Below, in pieces: positions 18,015-27,201 of a DNA stretch of 50,400 nucleotides. A program made the translations under genes and the position numbers. Below the pieces are notes generated by a model. The model saw only the letters and a program-made list of their open reading frames with translations, made no database searches and had not been told where the DNA came from. Source of the stretch: Paludibacter sp. (GTDB taxonomy: Bacteria; Bacteroidota; Bacteroidia; Bacteroidales; Paludibacteraceae). The DNA is taken from the NCBI GenBank assembly GCA_013426815.1, contig JACDZH010000003.1, forward strand, positions 1-50,400. The letters run 5' to 3'. Every line of letters starts with the position of its first letter. The stretch's first letter is position 1.

Positions 18015-18434
18015 ATGGGAAGAATCTTAGCCATCGATTACGGACAAAAACGTGTAGGACTTGCAGTTACTGATATTCTTCACATTTCGGCGAATGGTTT
18101 GGATACTGTACCAGTTCATGAAGTGTTAACTTATTTGGAAAAATACATTTCTAAAGAGCCGGTTGAAAAGTTTGTAATCGGTCTTCCAAAACAATTAAAT
18201 GGACAGGAATCTGATTCAATGCAATATATTCGACCATTTGCAGTGGGTTTACAACGAAAATTCCCCAATATTGAACTTGTTTATGTTGATGAGCGTTATA
18301 CTTCCGTTTTAGCTCACAAAGCCATGCTCGATGGTGGTTTGAAGAAAAAAGACAGACAAAATAAAGAATTGGTTGATAAAATTTCTGCAACGATTATTTT
18401 GCAAAGCTATCTGGAATCTATATATAATTCATAA
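18015..18434 (+). CDS. ruvX: Holliday junction resolvase-like / pre-16S rRNA nuclease YqgF
   Basis: Small RNase H-fold nuclease of the YqgF/RuvX family, implicated in 5' maturation of 16S rRNA. The 139 residues are the normal length. It opens with MGRILAIDYGQKRVGLAVTD, with the catalytic Asp in IDYG, followed by VIGLPKQLNG, VYVDERYTSVLA with the second acidic pair and a final DKISATIILQSYL with the third. It is followed 74 nt later by peptide deformylase, the usual Bacteroidota neighbour, and shares its transcript. Confidence 0.94.
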   Translation: MGRILAIDYGQKRVGLAVTDILHISANGLDTVPVHEVLTYLEKYISKEPVEKFVIGLPKQLNGQESDSMQYIRPFAVGLQRKFPNIELVYVDERYTSVLAHKAMLDGGLKKKDRQNKELVDKISATIILQSYLESIYNS

Positions 18435-18508
18435 CAAAAAAAGTCACTTGTTTAAGTAAAATACATTCAAATACTCGTAACATGTAACTTGTAACTTATT
18501 ATCTCATA

Positions 18509-19060
18509 ATGATTTTACCTATTTACACCTATGGTAATGCCGTTTTACGAAAACATGCAGAACCTATTGCTGCCAATTATCCGGCGTTAAATGACTTAAT
18601 TGCAAATATGTACGAAACAATGTACAAGGCAGAAGGAGTTGGTTTGGCAGCCCCACAAGTAGGTTTACCTATACGTTTACTGGTAATCGATTTGGCTGTT
18701 TTTAAAGAAGATAATCCTGAATTAGGAGCTTTTAAAGTGGTGATGATCAATCCAACCATTTTAGAACGGAGTGTTGAAGAAGTTTCGGGCGAAGAAGGAT
18801 GTTTGAGCATTCCGGGAATTCACGAAAACGTAATGCGAGCCGAGAAAATTAAAATTCAATATTTTGATGCTGATTTTATGGAACATATCGAGGAATTTGA
18901 AAGTTATAAAGCACGTGTAGTGCAGCATGAATACGACCATTTGGAAGGAAATCTGTTCACTGACAAGGTTACACCTATTCGTCGTCAACTTTTAAAATCG
19001 CGTTTGACCAATATAGTAAAAGGAAAAACGAGTTGTGATTATAAAGTAAAAAAAGCCTAA
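18509..19060 (+). CDS. def: peptide deformylase
   Basis: Removes the formyl group from the N-terminal methionine of new proteins. The 183 residues contain all three family motifs: GVGLAAPQVG (motif 1), EEGCLSIPG with the metal-binding Cys (motif 2) and QHEYDHLEG with the two metal-binding His and catalytic Glu (motif 3). It is the second gene of the ruvX-def unit. The stretch after the stop holds only a dispersed repeat and a hairpin terminator. Confidence 0.97.
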   Translation: MILPIYTYGNAVLRKHAEPIAANYPALNDLIANMYETMYKAEGVGLAAPQVGLPIRLLVIDLAVFKEDNPELGAFKVVMINPTILERSVEEVSGEEGCLSIPGIHENVMRAEKIKIQYFDADFMEHIEEFESYKARVVQHEYDHLEGNLFTDKVTPIRRQLLKSRLTNIVKGKTSCDYKVKKA

Positions 19061-19160
19061 AAAAATTTCTTTTTAATAAACAATGGATCGTTATAAAATA
19101 TGATAACTATCAAATAATCAAATATATGATTAAATTTAAAATATAATTACATATTATACT

Positions 19161-19292
19161 TAAGAAAAATTTAACGCAAAGCCGCCAAGACTTAAATGCC
19201 TGATAATCAAAAATAAAAGAAAGTACGCAAAGAGAAAAACTGAAAATTTTTCTTAGCGTCTTAGCATCTTTGTGCCTGTCTGCCGACAAAGG
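19161..19292. repeat. intergenic dispersed-type repeat with inverted ends
   Basis: TAAGAAAAATTT (19161-19172) and its exact reverse complement (19244-19255) enclose CGCAAAG/GCCAAGAC-type words, followed by CTTAGCGTCTTAGCATCTTTG and a small TCTGCCGACAAAGGCAG hairpin. I recognise this style (runs of CGCAAAG and CTTAGCG) as a frequent degenerate intergenic repeat of Bacteroidota. It fills most of the def-folC gap; the rest is AT-rich and featureless. Confidence 0.55.
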
Positions 19293-19337
19293 CAGGTTCA
19301 AAAAAATAAAATCTTATAACGAAGTATTGAATACACT

Positions 19338-19376
19338 AAAACGAGTTGCAATTTTTTTGTACTCGTTTTTTTATTT
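19338..19376. terminator. hairpin terminator between def and folC
   Basis: AAAACGAGT (19338-19346) pairs with ACTCGTTTT (19361-19369) around a 14-nt loop, followed on the plus strand by a T-rich run. It best fits termination of the plus-strand ruvX-def transcript; it overlaps the end of folC. Confidence 0.6.
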
Positions 19377-20717
19377 TTCGAAAAGTGGCAATGCCTCCCC
19401 TACAACAAAATTACTTCCTCCAATAAAAATAAAGTCATCCGATTTGGTTTCAGATAATACAGCATCAATAGCCTGTTTTACTGACAGATAAGCCAAGCCA
19501 ATTAAACCAGAACTCTTAGCTTTCTCCTTTAATTCATTTGCAGGAAGAGCCCTTGCAATATTAGCTTGTGCGAAATAATACCGTGCTTTGGTAGGTAATA
19601 AAGCCAGTACTGCCGAAATATCTTTATCATTCACCATACCAAAAACAATATGTAAAGTTTTGTATTGCTGAGTTTTAAGTTGTTCAACTATATATTCCAT
19701 GCCACCAACATTATGACCAGTATCGCAAACAACAGTTGGGTTATTGTTCAACTTCTGCCACCGACCTTGCAATCCGGTAATTGCAACTACATTTTCCAAA
19801 CCCTCCTGAATTGCCAGTTCCGGAATTTTAAAATTCAAAGAATTTAATTTTTCAATTGCAGCCAATACAGTAACAATATTTTTCAATTGATAAATACCAC
19901 ATAATCCGATATTTAACAACTTTTTATCAGAAGTTTCAACCTGCATCTTGCCATCGGAATAACCAATAAATGAAATCTTAAAATGCTCATCGGCAAAATA
20001 AATCGGAGCTAATAAATTTTTGGATATTTCCTCAAAAATCAAGCATGTTTCAGACTGTGTCTCCCCAATCACGACTGGTGTGTTTGCTTTTATAATTCCC
20101 GCTTTTTCAAAAGCAATTTTTTGAAGCGTATTTCCCAAAAATCCTACATGATCAAAGCTGATATTTGTAATTATTGATAATACAGGAATGATAATATTGG
20201 TGCTGTCGAGTCTTCCGCCCAAACCAACTTCAATTACAGCAACATCAACTTGACAATCGGCAAAAAAATTGAATGCCATAGCCATAGTAGCTTCGAAAAA
20301 TGAAGGTTCAATATTGGCAAATAGATTTTTGTGTCTTTCTACAAAATCTATAACATATTGTTGCTCAATCATTTTTCCATTTACCCTGATTCGTTCGCCA
20401 AAATCGTCCAAATGTGGTGAAGTGTATAGTCCGACCTTGTAACCGGCTTTTTGCAAAACAGCCGCCAACAAATGCGAAACAGAACCTTTCCCATTTGTTC
20501 CTGCTATATGAATTGTTGGGTATTTGTTTTGAGGATTGTATAATGAACTCATTAATCGAATTGAATTTTCTAATCCGGGTTTATAAGCTTCACCACCAAT
20601 ATGTTGAAATACAGGAAGTCGATCGTATAGATATTGTAATGTTTGCGTGTAAGAATCCCTAACTCCTGACGGAGAATTGAAGTTGCTTAATTTTTCAATA
20701 TTCTCATTATCTTTCAT
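19371..20717 (-). CDS. folC: bifunctional folylpolyglutamate synthase / dihydrofolate synthase
   Basis: Adds glutamate to dihydropteroate or to reduced folates in the cytoplasm. The 448 residues show the Mur-ligase-like fold: P-loop HIAGTNGKGSVSH, YTSPHLDDFGERIRVNG, VIEVGLGGRLDSTNI with Mg ligands, ISFDHVGFLGNT, and VVCDTGHNVGGM opening the C-terminal domain. The ATG at 20717 is preferred over the TTG two codons upstream. It lies 51 nt after the nitroreductase gene and may be cotranscribed with it. Confidence 0.95.
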   Translation of the reverse strand: MKDNENIEKLSNFNSPSGVRDSYTQTLQYLYDRLPVFQHIGGEAYKPGLENSIRLMSSLYNPQNKYPTIHIAGTNGKGSVSHLLAAVLQKAGYKVGLYTSPHLDDFGERIRVNGKMIEQQYVIDFVERHKNLFANIEPSFFEATMAMAFNFFADCQVDVAVIEVGLGGRLDSTNIIIPVLSIITNISFDHVGFLGNTLQKIAFEKAGIIKANTPVVIGETQSETCLIFEEISKNLLAPIYFADEHFKISFIGYSDGKMQVETSDKKLLNIGLCGIYQLKNIVTVLAAIEKLNSLNFKIPELAIQEGLENVVAITGLQGRWQKLNNNPTVVCDTGHNVGGMEYIVEQLKTQQYKTLHIVFGMVNDKDISAVLALLPTKARYYFAQANIARALPANELKEKAKSSGLIGLAYLSVKQAIDAVLSETKSDDFIFIGGSNFVVGEALPLFEK

Positions 20718-20774
20718 ATACAAAGTTTAAATAGAATGGGCTAATTTAGTTCCATTTGAGTAGTTGGTAGACCA

Positions 20775-21317
20775 TTAGTATTTTTCCCAGGTCACAATTT
20801 TATCCAACGATTTACGTTTTTTAATTCTTAGTGGCTGATTTGAATAACCTAATAATATAACTAACATAACTCTCTTATTTTTTGGAATATCGAGTGCGAT
20901 ACGTACTTTTTTCTCATCACACCAACCGGTTATGCACGAACCTAAACCTTCGTCGGCAGCAGCCAGACAAATATATGAAGCCACTATTCCAATATCTATA
21001 AGCGGATAATGTTTATTGGTTGCCCAACCCCCAACTGTTGAAGTGAAATTGGCATTTTCTTCTATTACAATTAATTGTACCTGTGCTTGTTTTGTAAAAT
21101 GATTCATTGACAATACTTTGTTGGCAGTAGCATCGGCAATTTGCATTCGTTTTTCATTGTCAGTTACCACAACAATTTTCCACGGTTGAGCGTTACAAGC
21201 CGATAGAGCTAAACGAGCAGCTTCAAGAATTCGGTCAATTTTATCTTGCTCAATGGGTTTCTCTGTAAATGCCCGATCGCTTTGTCGGGATTGAGCTAAT
21301 GATAAGAATGATTTCAT
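20775..21317 (-). CDS. nitroreductase family FMN-dependent oxidoreductase
   Basis: NAD(P)H-dependent flavin enzyme of the nitroreductase fold; the natural substrate is unknown. The 180 residues include the N-terminal SRQSDRAFTEKPIEQDKI with FMN-phosphate-binding arginines, then AARLALSACNAQPWKIVVV, and a C-terminal DEGLGSCITGW and VILLGYSNQPLRIKKRKSLD. This is the short single-domain type common in anaerobes. It is transcribed ahead of folC on the minus strand; the two reactions have no obvious link. Confidence 0.9.
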   Translation of the reverse strand: MKSFLSLAQSRQSDRAFTEKPIEQDKIDRILEAARLALSACNAQPWKIVVVTDNEKRMQIADATANKVLSMNHFTKQAQVQLIVIEENANFTSTVGGWATNKHYPLIDIGIVASYICLAAADEGLGSCITGWCDEKKVRIALDIPKNKRVMLVILLGYSNQPLRIKKRKSLDKIVTWEKY

Positions 21318-21483
21318 ACGATTATAATTGTTTTTTTAATGGTCGAATGGAACTCGCATGTCAGATTATCAATGCTTTTGGTGAATCTCTGTATTCATGC
21401 TCGTTTCATAATATTTCCTGCTAATTGGTTCGCTAACTTTTCCAAAGTTAAGAAAATGGGAAAAGTTATATCAAAAAATTAAA

Positions 21484-21491
21484 TACCTTTG
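21484..21491 (+). promoter_or_regulatory. -7 element of the tilS-ABC exporter operon
   Basis: TACCTTTG lies 41 nt before the tilS ATG and agrees with the Bacteroidota -7 box. A partner TTG is not evident. Confidence 0.4.
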
Positions 21492-21531
21492 CACTTTAAA
21501 ATTTAAGGTACAAAGATACGCCAAAATCAAC

Positions 21532-22863
21532 ATGGAAATGCAACAAAAAGTTCAGAATTACATTCAAAAGCACGAATTATTAAAACAATCCGGAAAGGTG
21601 ATTGTTGGTGTAAGTGGAGGTGCGGATTCTGTTGTATTATTGAATTTGTTAATATCGCTCGGATATGAATGTGTGATTGCACATTGTAATTTTCATTTGA
21701 GAATGGAAGAATCTGACCAAGATGAGATATTTGTTCGCGAAATGGCAGAACATCTGCATATCCCTTATTATCATATTGATTTTGAGACAAGTAATTACGC
21801 AATAACCCATCATATTTCAATAGAAATGGCTGCCCGCAATTTGCGTTATAACTGGTTTTACGAATTGCTCGAAAAACACAATGCTCAGGCAATTGCTGTG
21901 GCTCATCATGCCGACGATAGTATCGAAACTTTGCTAATGAATTTAGTTCGCGGAACCGGTTTACGTGGTTTAACCGGAATATCAGCAAGAAATGAAAAAG
22001 TAGTTCGCCCCCTACTCTGCTGCACCCGTAACGAGATTTTAAATTATGTTATTGAGAAAAATTTAGAGCATATTACTGACACCACAAACGCATCAATTGA
22101 TTACCAACGTAACAAATTTAGAAATGTAGTTTTACCTTTATTGGAAGAAATAAACCCTTCAGTCAGGAACACATTATACGAATCATTAGATCGTTTTGAA
22201 GGTAATTTTGCCATTTATCAACAAGCCATTGAAAATATCGAAAAGAAAATTGTTCATAACCAAGGTGATACAATAAAACTCGATATTGAAATATTAAAAC
22301 AACAGATTCATTTGCCAACTATAATGTACGAACTTCTTCATGGTTACGGTTTTGGAATTTCTACAATTCAGCAAATTACAGCACAACTGGATGGAGAGTC
22401 AGGGAAACAGTTTTATTCGGATACCTATCGCCTGCTTAAAGACAGAAGATACCTGATTATTACAAAAAATAAGCCTCAAGTGGTAAAAATATATAATATT
22501 TTGGAAATTGATAAAGAAATTACTGAACCTATCAAGTTGAAATTAAACAAGATTAGCATTAATTCAGATTTTCAAGTTTCAAAAGATACAAACTGTGTTC
22601 ATATTGATGCATCAAAATTAAGGTATCCATTACAATTGCGCCATTGGCATGAAGGTGACACTTTTTTCCCTTTTGGTATGAATAATCACAGAAAAATCAG
22701 TGACTTCTTTATCGACAACAAACTCACAATGATGGAAAAAGAAGAGAGTTGGTTACTTGTTTCTGGCGATGATATTGTTTGGATTGTTGGTCAACGATTG
22801 GACAATCGGTTTCGTGTGACTGATAAAACAAAGGGAGTAATACAATTGACGATAGTTAATTGA
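21532..22863 (+). CDS. tilS: tRNA(Ile)-lysidine synthetase
   Basis: Converts the wobble cytidine of the CAU-anticodon isoleucine tRNA to lysidine so that it reads AUA. The 443 residues include the PP-loop SGGADS at 28-33, AHHADDSIETLLMNLVRG in the N-terminal N-type ATP pyrophosphatase domain and, near the C-terminus, HWHEGDTFFPFGMNNHRKISDFFID, the TilS C-terminal tRNA-contact domain. It is the first gene of a three-gene run, 18 nt ahead of the ABC exporter; the pairing looks like operon convenience rather than shared function. Confidence 0.96.
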   Translation: MEMQQKVQNYIQKHELLKQSGKVIVGVSGGADSVVLLNLLISLGYECVIAHCNFHLRMEESDQDEIFVREMAEHLHIPYYHIDFETSNYAITHHISIEMAARNLRYNWFYELLEKHNAQAIAVAHHADDSIETLLMNLVRGTGLRGLTGISARNEKVVRPLLCCTRNEILNYVIEKNLEHITDTTNASIDYQRNKFRNVVLPLLEEINPSVRNTLYESLDRFEGNFAIYQQAIENIEKKIVHNQGDTIKLDIEILKQQIHLPTIMYELLHGYGFGISTIQQITAQLDGESGKQFYSDTYRLLKDRRYLIITKNKPQVVKIYNILEIDKEITEPIKLKLNKISINSDFQVSKDTNCVHIDASKLRYPLQLRHWHEGDTFFPFGMNNHRKISDFFIDNKLTMMEKEESWLLVSGDDIVWIVGQRLDNRFRVTDKTKGVIQLTIVN

Positions 22864-22881
22864 TAAATAAATTATGATAGA

Positions 22882-24633
22882 ATGACAAAACAAAAATCCA
22901 ACCAGAAACCAAACAATAAACCTCCAAAACCAAATATATTTGCAGCAGTAAAATCTTATAAGTTAATGATTTTCGCACTTATTGCATTCGGTTTATTAAG
23001 CAATGCTGTGAATCTGGTTATTCCGAAACTCATTTCTCGTGGTATTGATGATTTCTCGAAAGGTAGTTTTTCTTACCAACGTTTAATTATTGAATTTCTA
23101 ATCGCAGCTTTGATAATTTTCGTTTTTACTTTTTTTCAGGGAATATTACAAGTATATGCATCAGAGCGGGTTGCGCGCGATTTAAGGACGAAGCTTACCA
23201 ATAAAATTTCCCGACAGAGTTATGCATTTATACAGCAAGCCAACCCATCGAAATTACTTACCAACCTTACTTCCGATATTGATTCTGTAAAATTATTCGT
23301 TTCGATGGCAATAGTATCGTTGGCATCGTCAATTTTCATTATTATTGGTGCAAGTATATTGCTTATTTCAATCAATTGGGAATTGGCATTGTCAGTATTA
23401 ACTATTATCCCGATTATTATTGGTGCGTTTATGATTATTTTCAAAAAAGTAAGTGTACTTTTTAAGAAAAGTCGTGAAGTGATCGACTGGTTAAACAAGG
23501 TTATTAATGAAAGTGTAATGGGTGCTGCATTGGTTCGGGTACTGAACTCACAAACGCTTGAATACAATAAGTTTCTGGATGCCAATACCGAAGCTAGAAA
23601 CCTGGGAATGTCCATCCTACGGCTATTTGCCACATTGATACCAATTGTTGTGTTTGTAGGTAATATGGCGTCATTAAACATTCTGGCTTTGGGTGGACAT
23701 TATGTGATAACGGATGCAATGAGTTTAGGCGATTTTGCAGCTTTCAGTTCGTATTTGGTCATCCTTATCTTTCCAATTATGGTAATTGGATTTATTAGCA
23801 ATTTTGTGGCACAGGCTTCTGTTTCTTACACACGTATTTGTGCCGTGTTGGATGCTGAAGAAACCCAAGATACGGGGACAGTGCAAACACCATTATTGGG
23901 AAACATTGAAATGCAGAACATTACAGTTCAATATGGAGATAAACCAGCATTAAAAAAAGTTTCATTTACCATACAATCGGGAAGTAAAACAGCGGTAATT
24001 GGACCAACAGCTGCCGGAAAAACTCAATTGCTCTATTTACTTACCAGTTTGATTCAGCCTACTGAAGGTACTATTTTATTTGATGGTGTTAATATCGACA
24101 AATACAACAAAGAAAATTTTCAACATCAAATAGGATTTGTTTTTCAGGATAGCGTAATTTTCAATATGAGTCTTCGTGAAAACATTGCTTTTAATGAAAA
24201 AGTGACTGATGACCTGATGGTTAAAGCCATTGAAACTGCAGAATTGAATGATTTTGTACATTTATTGCCTCAGGGATTAGAAACTATAGTAAGTGAACGT
24301 GGTACAAGTCTTTCGGGCGGACAAAAACAACGAATTATGTTGGCTCGTGCATTGGCATTGAATCCTACAATTCTACTACTTGATGATTTTACAGCACGTG
24401 TTGATGGTCAAACAGAAGAAAAAATTTTAAAAAATGTAGCTAAAAATTATCCCGGAATCACGTTATTATCTGTTACTCAAAAAATTGAATCTGTACAAAA
24501 TTACGAACAGATTATTTTACTCGAAGAAGGTGAAATACTTGCCAGTGGAACGCATAAATTGCTGATGAAAACAAGTCCGGAGTACGTACAAATATTTAAT
24601 TCTCAACGTAGTACAAATCATTATGAGTTATAA
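22882..24633 (+). CDS. ABC exporter half-transporter, subunit with degenerate ATPase site
   Basis: Type I exporter half with six helices (about 28-310) followed by an ATPase domain. Walker A is GPTAAGKT (374-381) and the signature is a perfect LSGGQKQR (477-484). The Walker B ends DD, with Asp502 in place of the catalytic Glu, and the H-loop histidine is replaced by Gln533 (SVTQK). It thus lacks two catalytic residues while offering a good signature to its partner. The gene overlaps the next half-transporter by 11 nt, supporting translational coupling and a heterodimer. The substrate (drug, lipid or peptide) is unknown. Confidence 0.93.
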   Translation: MTKQKSNQKPNNKPPKPNIFAAVKSYKLMIFALIAFGLLSNAVNLVIPKLISRGIDDFSKGSFSYQRLIIEFLIAALIIFVFTFFQGILQVYASERVARDLRTKLTNKISRQSYAFIQQANPSKLLTNLTSDIDSVKLFVSMAIVSLASSIFIIIGASILLISINWELALSVLTIIPIIIGAFMIIFKKVSVLFKKSREVIDWLNKVINESVMGAALVRVLNSQTLEYNKFLDANTEARNLGMSILRLFATLIPIVVFVGNMASLNILALGGHYVITDAMSLGDFAAFSSYLVILIFPIMVIGFISNFVAQASVSYTRICAVLDAEETQDTGTVQTPLLGNIEMQNITVQYGDKPALKKVSFTIQSGSKTAVIGPTAAGKTQLLYLLTSLIQPTEGTILFDGVNIDKYNKENFQHQIGFVFQDSVIFNMSLRENIAFNEKVTDDLMVKAIETAELNDFVHLLPQGLETIVSERGTSLSGGQKQRIMLARALALNPTILLLDDFTARVDGQTEEKILKNVAKNYPGITLLSVTQKIESVQNYEQIILLEEGEILASGTHKLLMKTSPEYVQIFNSQRSTNHYEL

Positions 24634-26389
24634 TCTCAATATAAAAAAAGGATCACCATCCGACGAAAAAGTCAGTACTTCAACTACACTGAAACGGATG
24701 ATGACACTGATGGGCAACGAGCGTAAAAACCTCTATTTCGCCATGATTTTTATTTTCATCAACTCAGGTTTAAATCTTGTTGGACCTTATCTGATAGGAC
24801 ACGCAGTAGATACTTTTGTTCAAACAAAACAATATGATGGCGTTATAAAATACAGTATTATTTTGTTTGGTGTATTCTGTTTGGCTTTGGTGAGCGGTTA
24901 TACACAAACACAATTGATGGGGCGAGTTGGTCAGCGAATGTTGTTTAATCTTCGTAATACTGTCTTTAATAAATTGCAGGAATTACCTATCGACTTCTTC
25001 AATCAAAATAAAGCTGGTGATTTGATTTCACGTGTTAATAATGATACTGACAAAATCAATCAGTTTTTTTCGCAATCATTGGTACAGTTCATGAGCAGCA
25101 TTTTTACCATGACCGGCGCGGGCATTTTTCTTATTTCAATTAACATAAAACTTGGTTTTGCTGCACTTGTTCCTGCTTTACTTTTATTATTTTTTACACA
25201 AATGGTTTCGCCCTGGGTAAAAAACCGTAATGCAATCAATCTAAAAAGTACCGGAAGCATGAGTGCCGAAATTCAGGAAAGTTTGAATAATTTTAAGGTA
25301 ATTGTTGCATTTAACCGTCGCGATTATTTCCGAAAACGTTTCGAAGAGGTTAATACCGAAAATTATCAAAGTGCCGTTAATGCAGGAATAGCAAGCAACG
25401 TTTTCACTCCGGTATATGGATTACTGGCAAATATTGGGCAATTGGTCGTATTGGCATTTGGTATTTACCTCATTGCTGTTGGACAATTTTCGGTGGGATT
25501 ATTAATCAGCTTCTTGGCATATATTAATCAATTTTATAATCCACTCCGACAAATAGCTGCTTTGTGGGCTAATTTTCAAGTAGCTCTGGCAGGTTGGGAT
25601 CGTATTTCGCAGATTCTGGTGATGGAAAATAATTTGAAAATTATTGAAACAACTGAACCTGAAGATACAAGATGCATGTTGGAATTCCGCAATGTCTCTT
25701 TTTCTTATATTCCCGGAAGTTTAATTCTGAAAGATGTTAGTTTCAGTTTAGAACGTGATAAAACCTATGCATTTGTTGGTCCAACCGGTGGAGGAAAAAC
25801 CACTACTGCATCGCTTATGGCACGTTTATACGACCCAACACAAGGCAAAATATTTTTAAATGGTGTTGATATTCGGTCGTTAAGTGCCAGTAATCGAACC
25901 GCTAAAATTGGATTTATTTTACAAGAGCCATTTCTTTTTACAGGTACAATTCGCGATAATATTTTATATGGAAACGAATGCTTTAATCATTTAACTAACG
26001 ATGAATTAATAGCTGAACTTAAAGAAGTCGGACTTGACGGTTTAATCGAACGTTTCGATGGCGGACTTACGGCGGAAATCAAATTATCCGGTGATGGTAT
26101 TAGTCTTGGTCAAAAACAACTTATAGCATTTATGCGAGCTGTAATTCGTCGTCCCAATTTGCTTATCCTTGACGAAGCTTCGGCAAATATCGATACGGTT
26201 ACTGAACAATTGCTGGATGAGATTTTGAAAAAATTACCAAAAAGCACCATTCAAATCATCATTGCGCACCGCCTTAACACCATCGAAAATGCAGACGAAA
26301 TATACTTTGTGAATGCCGGATCCATAACAAAAGCCGGTTCGATACAAGATGCTGTGAATTTGTTGATGAAAGGGAAAAGAGAAAGTTGA
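24623..26389 (+). CDS. ABC exporter half-transporter, catalytic partner
   Basis: Second half of the heterodimer, 588 residues with six helices (about 37-315) and an ATPase domain. Walker A is GPTGGGKT (386-393), Walker B LLILDE (513-518) with the catalytic Glu, and the H-loop His549 is present (IIAHRLNTIE). Its signature is degenerate (ISLGQKQ at 493-499 instead of LSGGQ). Together with the partner, one composite site keeps all catalytic residues and the other does not, as in TM287/288 and LmrCD. The ATG at 24623 overlaps the partner stop codon region. Confidence 0.94.
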   Translation: MSYNLNIKKGSPSDEKVSTSTTLKRMMTLMGNERKNLYFAMIFIFINSGLNLVGPYLIGHAVDTFVQTKQYDGVIKYSIILFGVFCLALVSGYTQTQLMGRVGQRMLFNLRNTVFNKLQELPIDFFNQNKAGDLISRVNNDTDKINQFFSQSLVQFMSSIFTMTGAGIFLISINIKLGFAALVPALLLLFFTQMVSPWVKNRNAINLKSTGSMSAEIQESLNNFKVIVAFNRRDYFRKRFEEVNTENYQSAVNAGIASNVFTPVYGLLANIGQLVVLAFGIYLIAVGQFSVGLLISFLAYINQFYNPLRQIAALWANFQVALAGWDRISQILVMENNLKIIETTEPEDTRCMLEFRNVSFSYIPGSLILKDVSFSLERDKTYAFVGPTGGGKTTTASLMARLYDPTQGKIFLNGVDIRSLSASNRTAKIGFILQEPFLFTGTIRDNILYGNECFNHLTNDELIAELKEVGLDGLIERFDGGLTAEIKLSGDGISLGQKQLIAFMRAVIRRPNLLILDEASANIDTVTEQLLDEILKKLPKSTIQIIIAHRLNTIENADEIYFVNAGSITKAGSIQDAVNLLMKGKRES

Positions 26390-26415
26390 AATATATTCTT
26401 ATTCTGAAAATCCAT

Positions 26416-26872
26416 TGTCTGAATCAGAATTTACAGAATTTAAGAATTTACAGAATGTTCGTTGAATATCAGTTTATACTGCAAACTTCTACTTCCAAAG
26501 TTAATCAATAAACCTTTACTGAATTTGTATGCGACTAAATAATTTTTAGCTTGAGCCAAATGTACATCTTCTAAATTAATTAATGCTTTTAGTTCGACAA
26601 TTACTTTGTTCTCAACCACAAAGTCAGCTCTACGAGTCCCTACATGTATTCCATTATAATAAATGGGTTGTTCTATTTCTCGTACATAGCTAATTCCTGC
26701 TTGCTCTAACTCTATTGCCAAACACCGTTGATAAATTACTTCTTGAAAACCATTACCAAGAGTGTTATGCACTTTCATTGCACAGCCAATAATATCGTAA
26801 GTAAGTTTGTCCTTTTCCATTACGTTCTCTTATTCTGAAAATTCATAAATTATGTGAATTCTGATTCAGACA
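26416..26872. repeat. 41-bp terminal inverted repeats enclosing the GxxExxY gene
   Basis: Left arm 26416-26456 and right arm 26832-26872 are inverted copies identical at 37 of 41 positions; the outer end reads TGTCTGAATCAGAATT in both. They enclose exactly one gene; the left arm overlaps its last codons and the right arm lies 11 nt before its start. The whole unit is 457 bp. No transposase is encoded, so if it moves it must be mobilised in trans; mobility is an inference supported by the truncated second copy 354 bp away. Confidence 0.85.
26440..26820 (-). CDS. GxxExxY protein
   Basis: Member of the GxxExxY family found in Bacteroidota and many other bacteria, function not established. The 126 residues carry the naming motif in GNGFQEVIYQ and a core TRRADFVVENKVIVELKAL, an Asp then Glu-x-Lys pattern typical of the PD-(D/E)XK nuclease fold, so a nuclease-like role is plausible but inferred. 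It sits inside a pair of 41-bp inverted repeats, and the C-terminal codons are encoded by the left repeat (…SVNS). No partner gene is attached. Confidence 0.85.
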   Translation of the reverse strand: MEKDKLTYDIIGCAMKVHNTLGNGFQEVIYQRCLAIELEQAGISYVREIEQPIYYNGIHVGTRRADFVVENKVIVELKALINLEDVHLAQAKNYLVAYKFSKGLLINFGSRSLQYKLIFNEHSVNS

Positions 26873-27075
26873 TTTACCTGCAAATTTAGTAAATTATATC
26901 GAATTGTTACGATATCGCGGTTTAATAACGATTACTATCGGGATAAACATATTGCAATAGGCATCAGATTGATAGACAACAAAGACTCACCGAATTATGC
27001 CTTTGCTTGTAGTTTTTGTATTTAAAATCCATACTTTGTTAAACTTGCAACATAACAAACCACCTTTCAAGCGGA

Positions 27076-27185
27076 CCCCTGCTGGCGCGGATTTGTAATC
27101 CGTGCCTTGTTCAACATGCAATATCACAGACATTTATCATTGCTTTGTATTGGCACAGATTGCAAATCTGCGCCAGCTGGGGGAA
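27076..27185. repeat. REP-like imperfect inverted repeat
   Basis: Left arm 27076-27106 (core GCTGGCGCGGATTTGTAATC) and right arm 27152-27185 (core GATTGCAAATCTGCGCCAGC) are inverted and about 80 percent alike, with a 45-nt spacer. The arms are GC-rich against an AT-rich background. I know such GCGGATTT...AATCCG hairpins as recurring intergenic elements of Bacteroidota. Confidence 0.75.
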
Positions 27186-27201
27186 GATTCACGAATACAT
27201 T

